DNA from: an uncultured Collinsella sp. | GTDB lineage: Bacteria; Actinomycetota; Coriobacteriia; Coriobacteriales; Coriobacteriaceae | Length of the DNA stretch: 64,000 nucleotides | Reading direction: 5' to 3' | NCBI GenBank assembly: GCA_958437935.1 | Contig: CAUBPS010000003.1 | Coordinates: 1 to 64,000 of the forward strand | Shown: one piece after another, positions 1 to 8,168 of the stretch | Numbering within the stretch: position 1 is the stretch's first letter | Layout: every line of letters begins with the position of its first letter | Notes under the pieces: generated by a model | What the model saw: only the letters and a program-made list of their open reading frames with translations | What the model was told of the DNA's origin: nothing | Databases searched by the model: none | Translations under genes and position numbers: made by a program

Positions 1-22
1 GTTTCGCAGCGAGCGCAGCGAA

Positions 23-121
23 GCGAGAATGTTTGAGCATGGAATGATATGTGTGGGAGGCGGGCGGGAGGGATACGAGCGCCCCGCGAGAATGTTTGAG
101 CACGCGATGATATGTGTGGGT
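23..121. repeat. Two direct copies of a 36-base repeat, 63 bases apart
   Basis: Positions 23-58 and 86-121 match at about 31 of 36 bases; the differences are mainly a 4-base block in the middle. Both copies contain GAGAATGTTTGAGCA and ATGATATGTGTGGG. The copies lie downstream of the dut stop on the minus strand and the left copy is close to the window edge, so the array may continue outside. No open reading frame of note covers them. Function is unknown. Confidence 0.75.
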
Positions 122-157
122 CCCGGGTGAGAGGCCGACCCTACATGTTGAAAATGA

Positions 158-601
158 TTAAGCGATGCCGCTGGAGCCGAAGCCTCCTTTGCCTCGGTCG
201 GTTTCGTCTAGTTCTTCTACTTCTATGAGGTTGACCGTGGGGACTTCTTGGATGACGAGTTGGGCTATGCGGTCGCCTTTGTTGATTTGGATGTTGTTGG
301 TGGGGTCCAGATTGATGAGGATGACTTTGAGTTCGCCTCGGTAGTGGGCGTCGATGAGGCCCGGCGTGTTGACTATAGACAGGCCCTGCTTGATGGCCAA
401 GCCGCTGCGGGGCTGGACGAAGCCGGCGTAGCCATCGGGCAGGGCGATGGCCAGCCCCGTAGAGACCAGACGGCGTTCGAAGGGCTTCAGGACGCAGTCT
501 TCGTTGGAGCGTAGATCCAAGCCGGCATCGGTGGGATGGGCGTATTTGGGAAGCTCGACAGTGGGGTCGAGACGCTTTATGTTGACGGTAATGTTGGACA
601 T
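158..601 (-). CDS. dut: dUTP diphosphatase (dUTPase)
   Basis: This trimeric-type dUTPase hydrolyses dUTP to dUMP and pyrophosphate, keeping uracil out of DNA and feeding dTMP synthesis. All five family motifs are visible in the 147 residues: DAGLDL near residue 26, PRSGLA near 64, GLIDAHYRGE near 81 (with the catalytic Asp), GDRIAQLVI near 108, and the glycine-rich C-terminal RGKGGFGSSG that closes over the active site. Length is normal for the family. It follows nrdR with a gap of only 4 bases, so the two are probably co-transcribed, pairing deoxynucleotide supply with its regulator. Confidence 0.96.
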   Translation of the reverse strand: MSNITVNIKRLDPTVELPKYAHPTDAGLDLRSNEDCVLKPFERRLVSTGLAIALPDGYAGFVQPRSGLAIKQGLSIVNTPGLIDAHYRGELKVILINLDPTNNIQINKGDRIAQLVIQEVPTVNLIEVEELDETDRGKGGFGSSGIA

Positions 602-605
602 GGAA

Positions 606-1049
606 TCACCTTAGCTTGTCGAGCTCTTGCAGAAACTCATCGACGTCTTTGAAATCGCGGTAGACCGAGGCAAAGCGAATGTAGGCCACTTTGTCGATCT
701 TGGCCAAGCGCTTGAGCACCATGTCACCCAACTCATGGGACGTGACGGCCGTCAGTGTGCGAGAGCGCAGCTCAACCTCGATGTCGTCGATAATCTCATT
801 GAGCTTCTTAGTGTCGATATCGCGCTTGATGGTGGCGCGCATCAAGCCGACGAGCAGTTTATTGCGATCAAACCGCTGCTTGGTTCCGTCTGACTTAATG
901 ACCTCGATTGGGTCTTCGCATCGCTCGAACGTTGTAAAGCGGTAGTTACACGAGCAACATTCGCGACGGCGCTTAATGGTGTTATTTGACTCCTGCATAC
1001 GAGAATCAACGACGCGGGTATGTGCCTTTCCGCATTTGGGACAGCGCAT
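606..1049 (-). CDS. nrdR: Transcriptional repressor NrdR
   Basis: NrdR represses ribonucleotide reductase genes in response to (d)ATP. The 147-residue protein begins with the expected zinc ribbon (CPKC at residues 3-6 and CCSC at 31-34) followed by an ATP-cone domain from about residue 49 (IEVIKSDGTKQRFDRNKLL). Length is typical. It sits just upstream of dut on the same strand. No NrdR box pair was identified here; its targets are presumably elsewhere in the genome. Confidence 0.96.
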   Translation of the reverse strand: MRCPKCGKAHTRVVDSRMQESNNTIKRRRECCSCNYRFTTFERCEDPIEVIKSDGTKQRFDRNKLLVGLMRATIKRDIDTKKLNEIIDDIEVELRSRTLTAVTSHELGDMVLKRLAKIDKVAYIRFASVYRDFKDVDEFLQELDKLR

Positions 1050-1100
1050 GGTACCTCCTCTTAAACGATAACAAGGGTACCATGCGCAGCGCGATAATGA

Positions 1101-1553
1101 TTACGAACGAACAGGAACCTTAAGATGCGCACCGGCGGCGAGCGAACCATGCTCCAGATGATTGACATTACGGATCGTGTCAGAAGTCTCTTGCGTGGAA
1201 AGGCCTTCGATTGGATATTCCTCGGCAAGCGACCAAAGAGAATCGCCAGCTTGAACGCGAATGGTCTCGTAGGTAATGTTGGAAACGGACTCGGCATACG
1301 CGGCGTGACGAGCGCTAAAGACCGACGTAGCGAGGACAAAGAAGAGCGTAAGCGCAACGGCGACGGCGACAATCGTCGGAACCTTCAGGGAAACGCGGGC
1401 CGGCGCGACTACAGCCTGCTGATTGCAAGCAGGCTTTACGGTCAAAGGCTGAATGCCGGAGCGGCCACCCTGAACAACCGTAAAAGTAGGTTCTGCAGGC
1501 GTCTCGAGCTTAAGGGCAAGGTTACCCTGGACCATATTCGTTGCGTTCATCAT
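1101..1553 (-). CDS. LysM protein, YneA-like SOS cell-division suppressor (probable)
   Basis: The 150-residue protein has a variable cytoplasmic N-terminus, one membrane segment at about residues 56-78 (VPTIVAVAVALTLFFVLATS), and a C-terminal LysM domain from about residue 96 (YETIRVQAGDSLWSLAEEY). This is the plan of Bacillus YneA and actinobacterial DivS/ChiZ-type proteins, which block division during DNA damage. Transcribed divergently from lexA, like yneA in Bacillus, with an SOS box inside its promoter. The function is inferred from architecture and context. The ribosome site AGGAG lies just before two consecutive ATG codons; the second (1550) has better spacing. Confidence 0.75.
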   Translation of the reverse strand: MMNATNMVQGNLALKLETPAEPTFTVVQGGRSGIQPLTVKPACNQQAVVAPARVSLKVPTIVAVAVALTLFFVLATSVFSARHAAYAESVSNITYETIRVQAGDSLWSLAEEYPIEGLSTQETSDTIRNVNHLEHGSLAAGAHLKVPVRS

Positions 1554-1620
1554 GTTCTCCTCTCGCGTGTTTTGCTGAGAACAGTTTTATCAAGCCGCGC
1601 GGACAAAAATGTCTAGCGCG

Positions 1621-1634
1621 AGAACGAATGTTCG
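1621..1634. promoter_or_regulatory. LexA (SOS) box 1
   Basis: AGAACGAATGTTCG fits the Gram-positive LexA consensus GAAC-N4-GTTC. It lies in the shared region between the yneA-like gene and lexA. Confidence 0.8.
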
Positions 1635-1640
1635 GTTATT

Positions 1641-1668
1641 ATTATCTTCGAACAGTTGTTCCTGTCAA
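1641..1668 (-). promoter_or_regulatory. Promoter of the yneA-like gene
   Basis: On the minus strand, TTGACA (1668-1663) and GATAAT (1646-1641) are separated by 16 bases. The LexA box at 1649-1662 fills the spacer, so bound LexA would block polymerase directly. Confidence 0.7.
1649..1662. promoter_or_regulatory. LexA (SOS) box 2
   Basis: CGAACAGTTGTTCC is a full GAAC-N4-GTTC palindrome and lies in the spacer of the minus-strand promoter for the yneA-like gene. Confidence 0.85.
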
Positions 1669-1676
1669 GCAAAATT

Positions 1677-1690
1677 CGAACATTTGTTTG
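1677..1690. promoter_or_regulatory. LexA (SOS) box 3
   Basis: CGAACATTTGTTTG is a near-perfect box with one mismatch in the right half. It lies 23 bases before the lexA start codon and probably serves autoregulation. Confidence 0.75.
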
Positions 1691-1713
1691 ACATGGGTAG
1701 AGAGGATGCCCTG

Positions 1714-2358
1714 ATGGCTCGCAAAATTACCAAGCGTCAGCAGCAAATTTACGACTTCATCAAGGAATATCAGCAGGAGAAGGGTTATCCGCCCAGCGTG
1801 CGCGAGATGGCTTCTGCCGTGGGCCTTTCCTCCCCCAGCACCGTGCACGCCCATCTCTCTGCCCTGGAGGCGCGCGGGCTACTCAAGCGCGATGCCACCA
1901 AACCGCGCGCCCTGGAACTCTTTAACGAGGACGGTTCCTCTGTCACAATTTCTAAATCTGACGAGCCCACCGCACCTCGCGGAACGGTCTCGCTACCGCT
2001 CGTTGGTCGCGTCGCGGCTGGGATCCCCATTCTGGCCGAGCAGAATATCGAAGACACTTTTACTATCCCGACCGAAATCGCGACTGATCAGGGTTCCTTT
2101 ATCCTTGAGGTGCATGGGAGCTCAATGATCAATGTCGGCATTTTCAATGGCGATTACATCATCGTCCGTGAACAAAAGAGTGCCATGAACGGCGAAATTG
2201 TCGTGGCCATGATTGATGGTTCAGCGACCGTTAAGACGTTCTACAAGGAGCAGGGGCGCGTGCGCTTGCAGCCCGAGAACGACACTATGGAGCCTATCTA
2301 TGCGACGAACCCCGTTATTTTGGGTAAAGTTGTCGGTTTAATGCGCCGGTTCTCGTAA
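1714..2358 (+). CDS. lexA: SOS repressor LexA
   Basis: LexA represses DNA-damage genes and cleaves itself when activated by RecA filaments. The chosen start (ATG at 1714) gives 214 residues beginning MARKITKRQQQIYDF, the normal LexA opening; an upstream in-frame start at 1609 would run through the SOS boxes and is rejected. The winged-helix DNA-binding domain covers residues 1-70, the cleavage site is the Ala-Gly in VGRVAAGIP near residue 110, the nucleophile Ser is in EVHGSSM, and the general-base Lys is in ATVKTFYK. It overlaps the next gene by one base (TAATG). Confidence 0.96.
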   Translation: MARKITKRQQQIYDFIKEYQQEKGYPPSVREMASAVGLSSPSTVHAHLSALEARGLLKRDATKPRALELFNEDGSSVTISKSDEPTAPRGTVSLPLVGRVAAGIPILAEQNIEDTFTIPTEIATDQGSFILEVHGSSMINVGIFNGDYIIVREQKSAMNGEIVVAMIDGSATVKTFYKEQGRVRLQPENDTMEPIYATNPVILGKVVGLMRRFS

Positions 2359-3062
2359 TGCAAAAACGCATCACCATCTTTGATACCGTCCGCGGGTTTA
2401 CGATGATTTCTATGGCAGGTTTTCACGCTTGCTACGATCTCGCCTACCTGTACGGCTGGGATATGCCCTGGTTTACCCAGTCAGTCTTTCAAGACATCTG
2501 GCGCGCCAGCATCAGCTGGGTATTTTTGCTTATCGCGGGTTGGATGTGTACCCTTTCGCGCAACAATATCAAACGTGCCGCCAAATACGCCTTAGCAGCA
2601 CTCGTCGTCTGGTTGGCAACAACACTTGTCTCAGTCGACGATTCGGTTAATTTTGGCATCATCTACTGCATGGCCGCATGTACCGGCATCGTGGCGTTGA
2701 CCGATCCCGTCCTTAAGAAGATATCGGCGAGATGGGGCATGCCCCTATGCCTTGTGTTGTTCGCCCTCACCTGGAGCATCCCCAAAACGACCTACCCTGT
2801 CCCCTACCTGGCGTGGCTGGGATTTCCGAGCCCTGGGTTTGTCTCAGGTGATTACTACCCCATCATCCCGTTTATCTTTATGTATCTTGCAGGATACTTC
2901 GCCGCACACATAGCGCAGGGAATCGATAAGACCGTCCCTAGCTGGGCCTACGCCAACCCCCTGCCGGCGCTCGCCAGCCTTGGACGTCACGCACTCCCCT
3001 TTTATCTGCTGCATCAGCCCATCATTCTGGGCATTTTGGAGCTCGTCTACTCGGTGCGATAA
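2358..3062 (+). CDS. Membrane protein of the DUF1624 / heparan-alpha-glucosaminide N-acetyltransferase-like family
   Basis: The 234-residue polytopic protein has about six or seven hydrophobic segments. It opens with FDTVRGFTMISMAGFHACYD, which matches the conserved start of this acyltransferase-like family (R and H near residues 12 and 23). Bacterial members are thought to acetylate or otherwise acylate envelope sugars, but the substrate is unknown. Its ATG overlaps the lexA stop codon, so translation is coupled to lexA and it is likely induced by DNA damage. Its 3' end overlaps the convergent hflX by 16 bases. Confidence 0.75.
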   Translation: MQKRITIFDTVRGFTMISMAGFHACYDLAYLYGWDMPWFTQSVFQDIWRASISWVFLLIAGWMCTLSRNNIKRAAKYALAALVVWLATTLVSVDDSVNFGIIYCMAACTGIVALTDPVLKKISARWGMPLCLVLFALTWSIPKTTYPVPYLAWLGFPSPGFVSGDYYPIIPFIFMYLAGYFAAHIAQGIDKTVPSWAYANPLPALASLGRHALPFYLLHQPIILGILELVYSVR

Positions 3063-4336
3063 CGCTCGAGCCGCGGTGCAATACGAGCCGGCAGTTTCGC
3101 CACAATGCGAACGCCATCCTCGAGATATTCCTCGTGCAAAAGGGTTCCCTGCTCATGCACGAGTGTGATGAGCGCACCTTCACGATATGGAATGTCGGCT
3201 GAAAGCAGTACATCGGTGGCAGCAGCCTCGCGAGCAATGCGATCGACGAGATCGCCGAGCCCCTCGGCCGTTTGGGCCGAGAACAGAACGGCTTCGGGAT
3301 AACGACGACGGAAACTCAATCGATCAACGCTATCGAGAAGATCGATTTTATTGAATACGGTCAGCGTTAAACGCTCTCCGGCGCCGATCTCATCAAGCAC
3401 GCGGTCGACAGCCTCCAGCTGCCGCTCATAGTCCTCGTCAGACGCATCTACGACTTTGAGAATTAGATCGGCACCCAACACCTCGGACAGCGTCGATTTA
3501 AAGGCATCGACCAGACCATGCGGCAGCTTTTGAATAAAGCCGACGGTATCGGTAATCGTCATGCCGCGACCGCCGGGCAGGCGATACGAACGCGTCGTAG
3601 GGTCGAGCGTAGCAAACAGCTTGTCCTGCGAAAGTACCGTAGAGCCGGTCAGACGATTGAGCAACGTCGATTTACCGGCATTGGTATAACCGGCTAACGC
3701 GACGCGAAACGCCGGTGACTCAATGCGGCTCTTGGATTGAACATCGCGACGCTGTTCAACCTGCTTGAGCTCACGACGAAGCGCAAAGATCTTATTACGA
3801 ATGAGGCGACGGTCGACCTCGAGCTGACTTTCGCCCTGACCAAAACGTGAGCCGATGCCGCCGCGCGTCTGCTCCTTGGCGAGATGGCTCCACATGCCAC
3901 GCAGGCGAGGCAACAAATATTGAAGCTGTGCCAGCTGTACCTGCAGGCGTCCCTCACGCGTCTGAGCATGCAGGCCAAAGATATCCAGGATCAGTGCTGT
4001 ACGATCGATAATCTTTACCGGCTCGCCCACGGCTTTCTCCAAATAGGATTGCTGCGAGGGGGTCAGGTCGTCGTCAAAAATAACGACATCGGCATCCATG
4101 CGATGCACCAGGCCGCAAAGCTCCTCTACCTTACCGGAACCGATAAACGATTTAGGATACGGCTTTACCAAACGCTGCGACAAGCGTGCCACGCACTGGG
4201 CACCAGCCGTGTGGGCAAGACGCTCCAGCTCATCGAGCGAGCGATCGAGCGGCCATGCATTGTCGCGCCACTCAACACCAACTAAAATGGCACGCTCGGG
4301 CTCGGGTGCCGTGGGAACAAGGGGGAAACGGGCCAT
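3047..4336 (-). CDS. hflX: Ribosome-associated GTPase HflX
   Basis: HflX splits stalled 70S ribosomes and acts in stress recovery. The 429-residue protein has the N-terminal HflX domain with the glycine-rich PYPKSFIGSGKVEEL and a linker helix region near residues 150-200 (GGIGSRFGQGESQLEVDRR). The G domain then shows GYTNAGKST (G1), DTVGFI (G3) and NKIDL (G4). Length is typical. It overlaps the miaA stop region by one base (TAATG), so it is the last gene of miaB-miaA-hflX, a common bacterial grouping. Confidence 0.95.
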   Translation of the reverse strand: MARFPLVPTAPEPERAILVGVEWRDNAWPLDRSLDELERLAHTAGAQCVARLSQRLVKPYPKSFIGSGKVEELCGLVHRMDADVVIFDDDLTPSQQSYLEKAVGEPVKIIDRTALILDIFGLHAQTREGRLQVQLAQLQYLLPRLRGMWSHLAKEQTRGGIGSRFGQGESQLEVDRRLIRNKIFALRRELKQVEQRRDVQSKSRIESPAFRVALAGYTNAGKSTLLNRLTGSTVLSQDKLFATLDPTTRSYRLPGGRGMTITDTVGFIQKLPHGLVDAFKSTLSEVLGADLILKVVDASDEDYERQLEAVDRVLDEIGAGERLTLTVFNKIDLLDSVDRLSFRRRYPEAVLFSAQTAEGLGDLVDRIAREAAATDVLLSADIPYREGALITLVHEQGTLLHEEYLEDGVRIVAKLPARIAPRLERYRTE

Positions 4337-5274
4337 TAGACAGCCTCAATACGATGCAGGATATCCTCAACGACCTCATCGATCGTCAATTCATCCATAT
4401 CAAACCACGCGATACGGTCATCGCGCTTAAACCACGAAAGCTGACGCTTGGCATAACGACGCGAACGCATCTTAATGAGTTCGCGAGCCTCATCCATGCT
4501 CATCACGCCATTGAAAGCATCGATGATCTCTTTATAACCAATTGCCTGCATCGACGTCAGGGCATCTCCCAGCCCCTGGTCCATAAGACCGCGGACCTCA
4601 TCGACAAGACCCTGCACAAACATCAGATCGACGCGCAGATTAATGCGCTCGTAGAGCACCTCGCGATTACGCGTCAGACCAAACCATAGGGCATGATAAT
4701 GCTCACGCGGAACACTAAACTGACTTTTTTGCTTTGCATAGGAGATGCCATCATCATGCATCTCGAGCGCACGAATCACACGGCGCACGTTATGGGGATG
4801 AATAACAGCAGCCGATTCTGGATCGCGCTCGGCAAGCAGAGCATGCAGTTCTTCCTCGCCAATACGCTCGGCAAGCTCCTGATAGCCCGCACGGCGATCG
4901 TCCTCAAGTTCACCCGAGGGAAAGTCCATCTCATCAAGGGCAGCCTTGAGATACAGCCCCGTACCTCCGCAAAAAACCGGCAGGCAACCCGAACCAAGGA
5001 GACGTTCAACATGCGCGCGAGCGTCAGCCTGATAAAGCGCAGCAGAATATGCCACACCCGGCTCTACAATGTCGACGAGACGCAGCGGCGCCGTACACTC
5101 ATCAGGCGCCATCTTTGCGGTACCGATGTCCATGCCGCGATAGATTTGCATCGCATCGCACGACAGCACTTCGGACGAAAGACGAGCTGCCAAACGGTCG
5201 GCAACATCACTCTTACCAACCGCCGTCGGACCGACGATCGCAACGGCGGAAAGACCTGCCCCGGGAGAAACCAT
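4336..5274 (-). CDS. miaA: tRNA dimethylallyltransferase MiaA
   Basis: MiaA transfers dimethylallyl from DMAPP to A37 of tRNAs reading UNN codons, giving i6A, the substrate of MiaB. The 312-residue protein shows the P-loop GPTAVGKSD near residue 15, the DAMQIYRGMDIGTAK motif near 39, and FCGGTGLYLKA near 100, all diagnostic. The start ATG at 5274 overlaps the miaB stop by one base. DMAPP comes from the pathway whose genes ispG and dxr lie at the other end of this window. Confidence 0.96.
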   Translation of the reverse strand: MVSPGAGLSAVAIVGPTAVGKSDVADRLAARLSSEVLSCDAMQIYRGMDIGTAKMAPDECTAPLRLVDIVEPGVAYSAALYQADARAHVERLLGSGCLPVFCGGTGLYLKAALDEMDFPSGELEDDRRAGYQELAERIGEEELHALLAERDPESAAVIHPHNVRRVIRALEMHDDGISYAKQKSQFSVPREHYHALWFGLTRNREVLYERINLRVDLMFVQGLVDEVRGLMDQGLGDALTSMQAIGYKEIIDAFNGVMSMDEARELIKMRSRRYAKRQLSWFKRDDRIAWFDMDELTIDEVVEDILHRIEAV

Positions 5275-6644
5275 TAGCGCGGCTCGCCCACAACGGAGCC
5301 GGACAAATACCAGGTCTTGGCAACGTCAACGTCAACATCAACGATCTTGCCAACAAGCTGATCGATGCTGTAACCCTCGGGGATAGGCGCATGCACGGTC
5401 TGATTCTTGGGACTCTTGCCCAGCAGGACCGCATCGTTCTTTTTACTCGTTCCCTCAATGAGCGCGGGAACCACAGTATGAAGCTCGCCCTGGTTATACT
5501 CGTGTGCCGTGGTCTCGATAACCTTAACCAGGCGGTTAAAACGCTCGAGAATAACCTCATGCGGCGTAGGATCGTCAATCTCGGCGGCCGGGGTACCGGC
5601 ACGCTTGGAATAGATGAAGGTATAGGCCTGAGCATAGCGGACCGTCTCGGCAAGCGAGAGCGTCTGCTCAAAGTCTTCTTCAGTCTCACCCGGGAAGCCA
5701 ACGATAATGTCGGTCGAGAGCGCGATATCGGGCATGCGGTTGCGAATGCGATCGACCAGGCCCAGATAGTCCTCGCGTGTATAACGGCGATTCATCTTTT
5801 TGAGGATCCGCGTCGAACCTGACTGGACGGCCAGGTGCAGCTGCGGCATAACGGCAGGCGTCTCGGCCATGGCGTCGATGGTCTCGGGCAGCAGGTCCTT
5901 GGGATGCGAAGAAGTAAAGAAGATGCGCTCCACACCCGTATCGCCCACGGCACGCAGCAAATCGGCAAAACGCGGCTTGCCAAACAGATCGCGACCATAT
6001 GAGTTAACGTTTTGGCCCAGCAGCGTAATCTCACGCACGCCCTGGCGCACCAAACCGGTCACTTCGTCGACAATCTCCTCGAAGGGACGGCTCTTCTCGC
6101 GACCACGGACGTACGGCACGATGCAATAGGTGCAGAAATTATTGCAGCCCGTCATGATGGGCACCCAGGCGTGATACTGAGTCTCGCGATGCCACGGCAT
6201 GCTCATGGCATCCGTATCCTCATGCTCATTGGTGCGGATATGACGCTTACCATCAAGGAACGCCTCGGCAATGAGCTCGGCCACATGTGCAATGGAATGC
6301 GTGCCAAAGATGACATTGACGTTATCGACGTTGGTGAGCAGGCCCTCGCCATCGCGCTGCGCGATGCAACCGCCAACGGCAACCACGCGCTTGCCCGAAG
6401 GCGAAGGCGGCAGGCTTTTGAAGGAATTGCACTGACCGTACAGGCGAGTATCGGCGGCCTCGCGCACGCAGCACGTCATGAAGACAACGATATCGGCATG
6501 CGCGGGATCGAGCGCCATGAGGCAGCCATACGAATCAAGCAGACCGCTCACACGCTCGGAGTCGTGCTGATTCATCTGGCAGCCAAAGGTGCGGATAAAG
6601 TAGGTTTTACCGGCAAGAATATCGCGTACGGAACGCTGGTCCAT
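5274..6644 (-). CDS. miaB: tRNA-2-methylthio-N6-dimethylallyladenosine synthase MiaB
   Basis: MiaB is a radical-SAM methylthiotransferase that converts i6A37 to ms2i6A37. The N-terminal MTTase domain carries TFGCQMNQHDSE and further Cys residues near 44 and 78; the radical-SAM cluster motif CNNFCTYCIVP lies near residue 170, and a C-terminal TRAM domain ends the protein. I chose the ATG at 6644 (MDQRSVRD, 456 residues) because AGGA lies about 9 bases upstream; ATG 6650 is also possible. miaA follows directly, so both steps of the modification are encoded together. Confidence 0.95.
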   Translation of the reverse strand: MDQRSVRDILAGKTYFIRTFGCQMNQHDSERVSGLLDSYGCLMALDPAHADIVVFMTCCVREAADTRLYGQCNSFKSLPPSPSGKRVVAVGGCIAQRDGEGLLTNVDNVNVIFGTHSIAHVAELIAEAFLDGKRHIRTNEHEDTDAMSMPWHRETQYHAWVPIMTGCNNFCTYCIVPYVRGREKSRPFEEIVDEVTGLVRQGVREITLLGQNVNSYGRDLFGKPRFADLLRAVGDTGVERIFFTSSHPKDLLPETIDAMAETPAVMPQLHLAVQSGSTRILKKMNRRYTREDYLGLVDRIRNRMPDIALSTDIIVGFPGETEEDFEQTLSLAETVRYAQAYTFIYSKRAGTPAAEIDDPTPHEVILERFNRLVKVIETTAHEYNQGELHTVVPALIEGTSKKNDAVLLGKSPKNQTVHAPIPEGYSIDQLVGKIVDVDVDVAKTWYLSGSVVGEPR

Positions 6645-6689
6645 GTGCATAAGTCCTAACGATGGGGAGCGAAACAAGGCAAGCAGAAG

Positions 6690-7007
6690 CTATGCCACAG
6701 GCTTAACATCATCCATGACGACGTTATCCATAGCAGCTCGATTGATCTGGTGAACGTAGATAGAAAGGCGGATGGCCGTGCGCGACTCCCCGTTAATGAG
6801 GATGTCGGAGAACACGGGCGCGCAGGAAATATCAAAACCGGTTGGAATCAAAAAACCGCGCGCGATAGCAACGGCCTTAATGGCCTGGTTGACGGCACCG
6901 GCGCCGACACACTGGATGTTGACGGGCACACCATCCTTGACCATGCCGGCGATGGCGCCGGCAACGGACGCGGGCGATGATTTGCTTGATACCTTCAGGC
7001 AATCCAT
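6690..7007 (-). CDS. spoVS: Stage V sporulation protein S family (SpoVS)
   Basis: The 105-residue protein starts MDCLKVSSKSSPASVAGAIA and continues with GAGAVNQAIKAVAIARGF, both strongly conserved in SpoVS, an Alba-like nucleic-acid-binding fold. SpoVS affects coat assembly and septation in Bacillus but also occurs in many non-spore-formers, where its role is unclear. The ATG at 7007 is preceded by AGGAG at 7 bases; an upstream extension to 7082 is unlikely. It lies in the rny neighbourhood, as it does in Bacillus and Thermus. Confidence 0.9.
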   Translation of the reverse strand: MDCLKVSSKSSPASVAGAIAGMVKDGVPVNIQCVGAGAVNQAIKAVAIARGFLIPTGFDISCAPVFSDILINGESRTAIRLSIYVHQINRAAMDNVVMDDVKPVA

Positions 7008-7081
7008 GAAGAAACTCCTGCATTTAAAAGTACGTTTTAACTGCAATAACTGTATCGTACCGAGTGGACTCGGTAAAGGCA

Positions 7082-8167
7082 CTATTCCTCTTTGGCAAGA
7101 TCAAAGGTCACGGTGATTCGATCACGCGAAACACGGATCTTTGGGTCGCCGCAAAGGTTGAGATAGTACCGGGCAGCAAGGTCATTAAAGTCGCGTTCCA
7201 CAGCGCGCGAAAACTGAGCCATGTCATCCTTGGCAATACGTAGCCCGCGACGATCCTTCGCGAGATCGACAGGAGCCGGCGCATGCGAGGACGAATCACG
7301 CTCGCGCAGCAGACGCGCGGTCACACCGCGAACGGGCTTAATCTGCCCTGCCAAAATGCGATGGGCCGTGCGCTCGGACATCTCAAGACCCAAACCCGAA
7401 CAAATACGGATAAAGTCCTCGGCATCAGAAGCAAGGCCTAAACGATCGACAACCGGAAGCTCGCTCTCGTCATCAATGAACAGGAGACGAGACGTATCGA
7501 GCCGACTTGACGCTTGAGCATAAAGTGTCGCGGCAATCTCAGACGGAGAACCAAGATAGACATCGCAACCACGCAACTCCTCGAGCGCAAACTCACAAGC
7601 AGCGCGAATAATATTATGTGGACCGCGAGCGCAGACATAACGTCCGTCCTCATCCTTGACGGCCTGGGGCCAGCTGGACTGATCGGCACGCTCACTGAGG
7701 CGGTCGGCCGCGACGCTCACCTTAAAGGCTGAACCAAGATCGACACCAGACGTGACCACACGGGCCTCATCGGTGTTCTGCTTAATCGAAAACAATGCCA
7801 TGCCACGACCGTGAACGCCCCAACGATCCATCTTCATGCTCTCGAGCTTGGAGGTAACGCGGGCATCAAAGATTCGCTCTTGCATATCCTGCGGAACGCC
7901 AGAACCGTTATCCAGAAAGACAAGCGTGCGGACGCCATCTTCCTTGGTCGTGGCGAGATAGACCTTGTCGGCGCCGGCATCGCGAGCATTACGGAGCATT
8001 TCGATGACGATGTCCTCGACATGCTGAATGTCGTGCTTAGCCTGGCGCCGCTCGGCCTCCGAAACGCGGAGGCGGACATACCCCTCGCCAAGGTTCTCCT
8101 CGACGCGAAGGTTGCCCTCCCCCGACATCGACGCGATAAATGAGATGAGCTCGTTCGCGTCGCTCAT
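7082..8167 (-). CDS. GHKL-type ATPase of unassigned function (MutL/Hsp90-like ATP-binding fold)
   Basis: I do not recognise a named family. The 361-residue protein has a GHKL ATP site: the N box EMLRNARDAGA near residue 55, the G1 box DNGSGVP near 87, and a glycine-rich lid segment GVHGRGMALFSI near 117. The stretch ARVTSKL just before the lid resembles the TSK motif of MutL. Past residue 200 I see no MutL dimerisation, Hsp90 or histidine-kinase dimerisation domain. It is between rny (1-base gap) and spoVS, where Bacillus has ymdB. A role in RNA or DNA metabolism is only inferred from position. Confidence 0.8.
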   Translation of the reverse strand: MSDANELISFIASMSGEGNLRVEENLGEGYVRLRVSEAERRQAKHDIQHVEDIVIEMLRNARDAGADKVYLATTKEDGVRTLVFLDNGSGVPQDMQERIFDARVTSKLESMKMDRWGVHGRGMALFSIKQNTDEARVVTSGVDLGSAFKVSVAADRLSERADQSSWPQAVKDEDGRYVCARGPHNIIRAACEFALEELRGCDVYLGSPSEIAATLYAQASSRLDTSRLLFIDDESELPVVDRLGLASDAEDFIRICSGLGLEMSERTAHRILAGQIKPVRGVTARLLRERDSSSHAPAPVDLAKDRRGLRIAKDDMAQFSRAVERDFNDLAARYYLNLCGDPKIRVSRDRITVTFDLAKEE

Positions 8168-8168
8168 G

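Noticed and set aside
1609..1713. N-terminal extension of LexA from an upstream ATG
   Set aside because: It would be translated through the SOS boxes, and LexA homologues begin at the MARKITKRQQ position.
7082..8167. Naming the GHKL ATPase MutL or Hsp90
   Set aside because: Only the ATP-site motifs match; the C-terminal half lacks any domain of these families.
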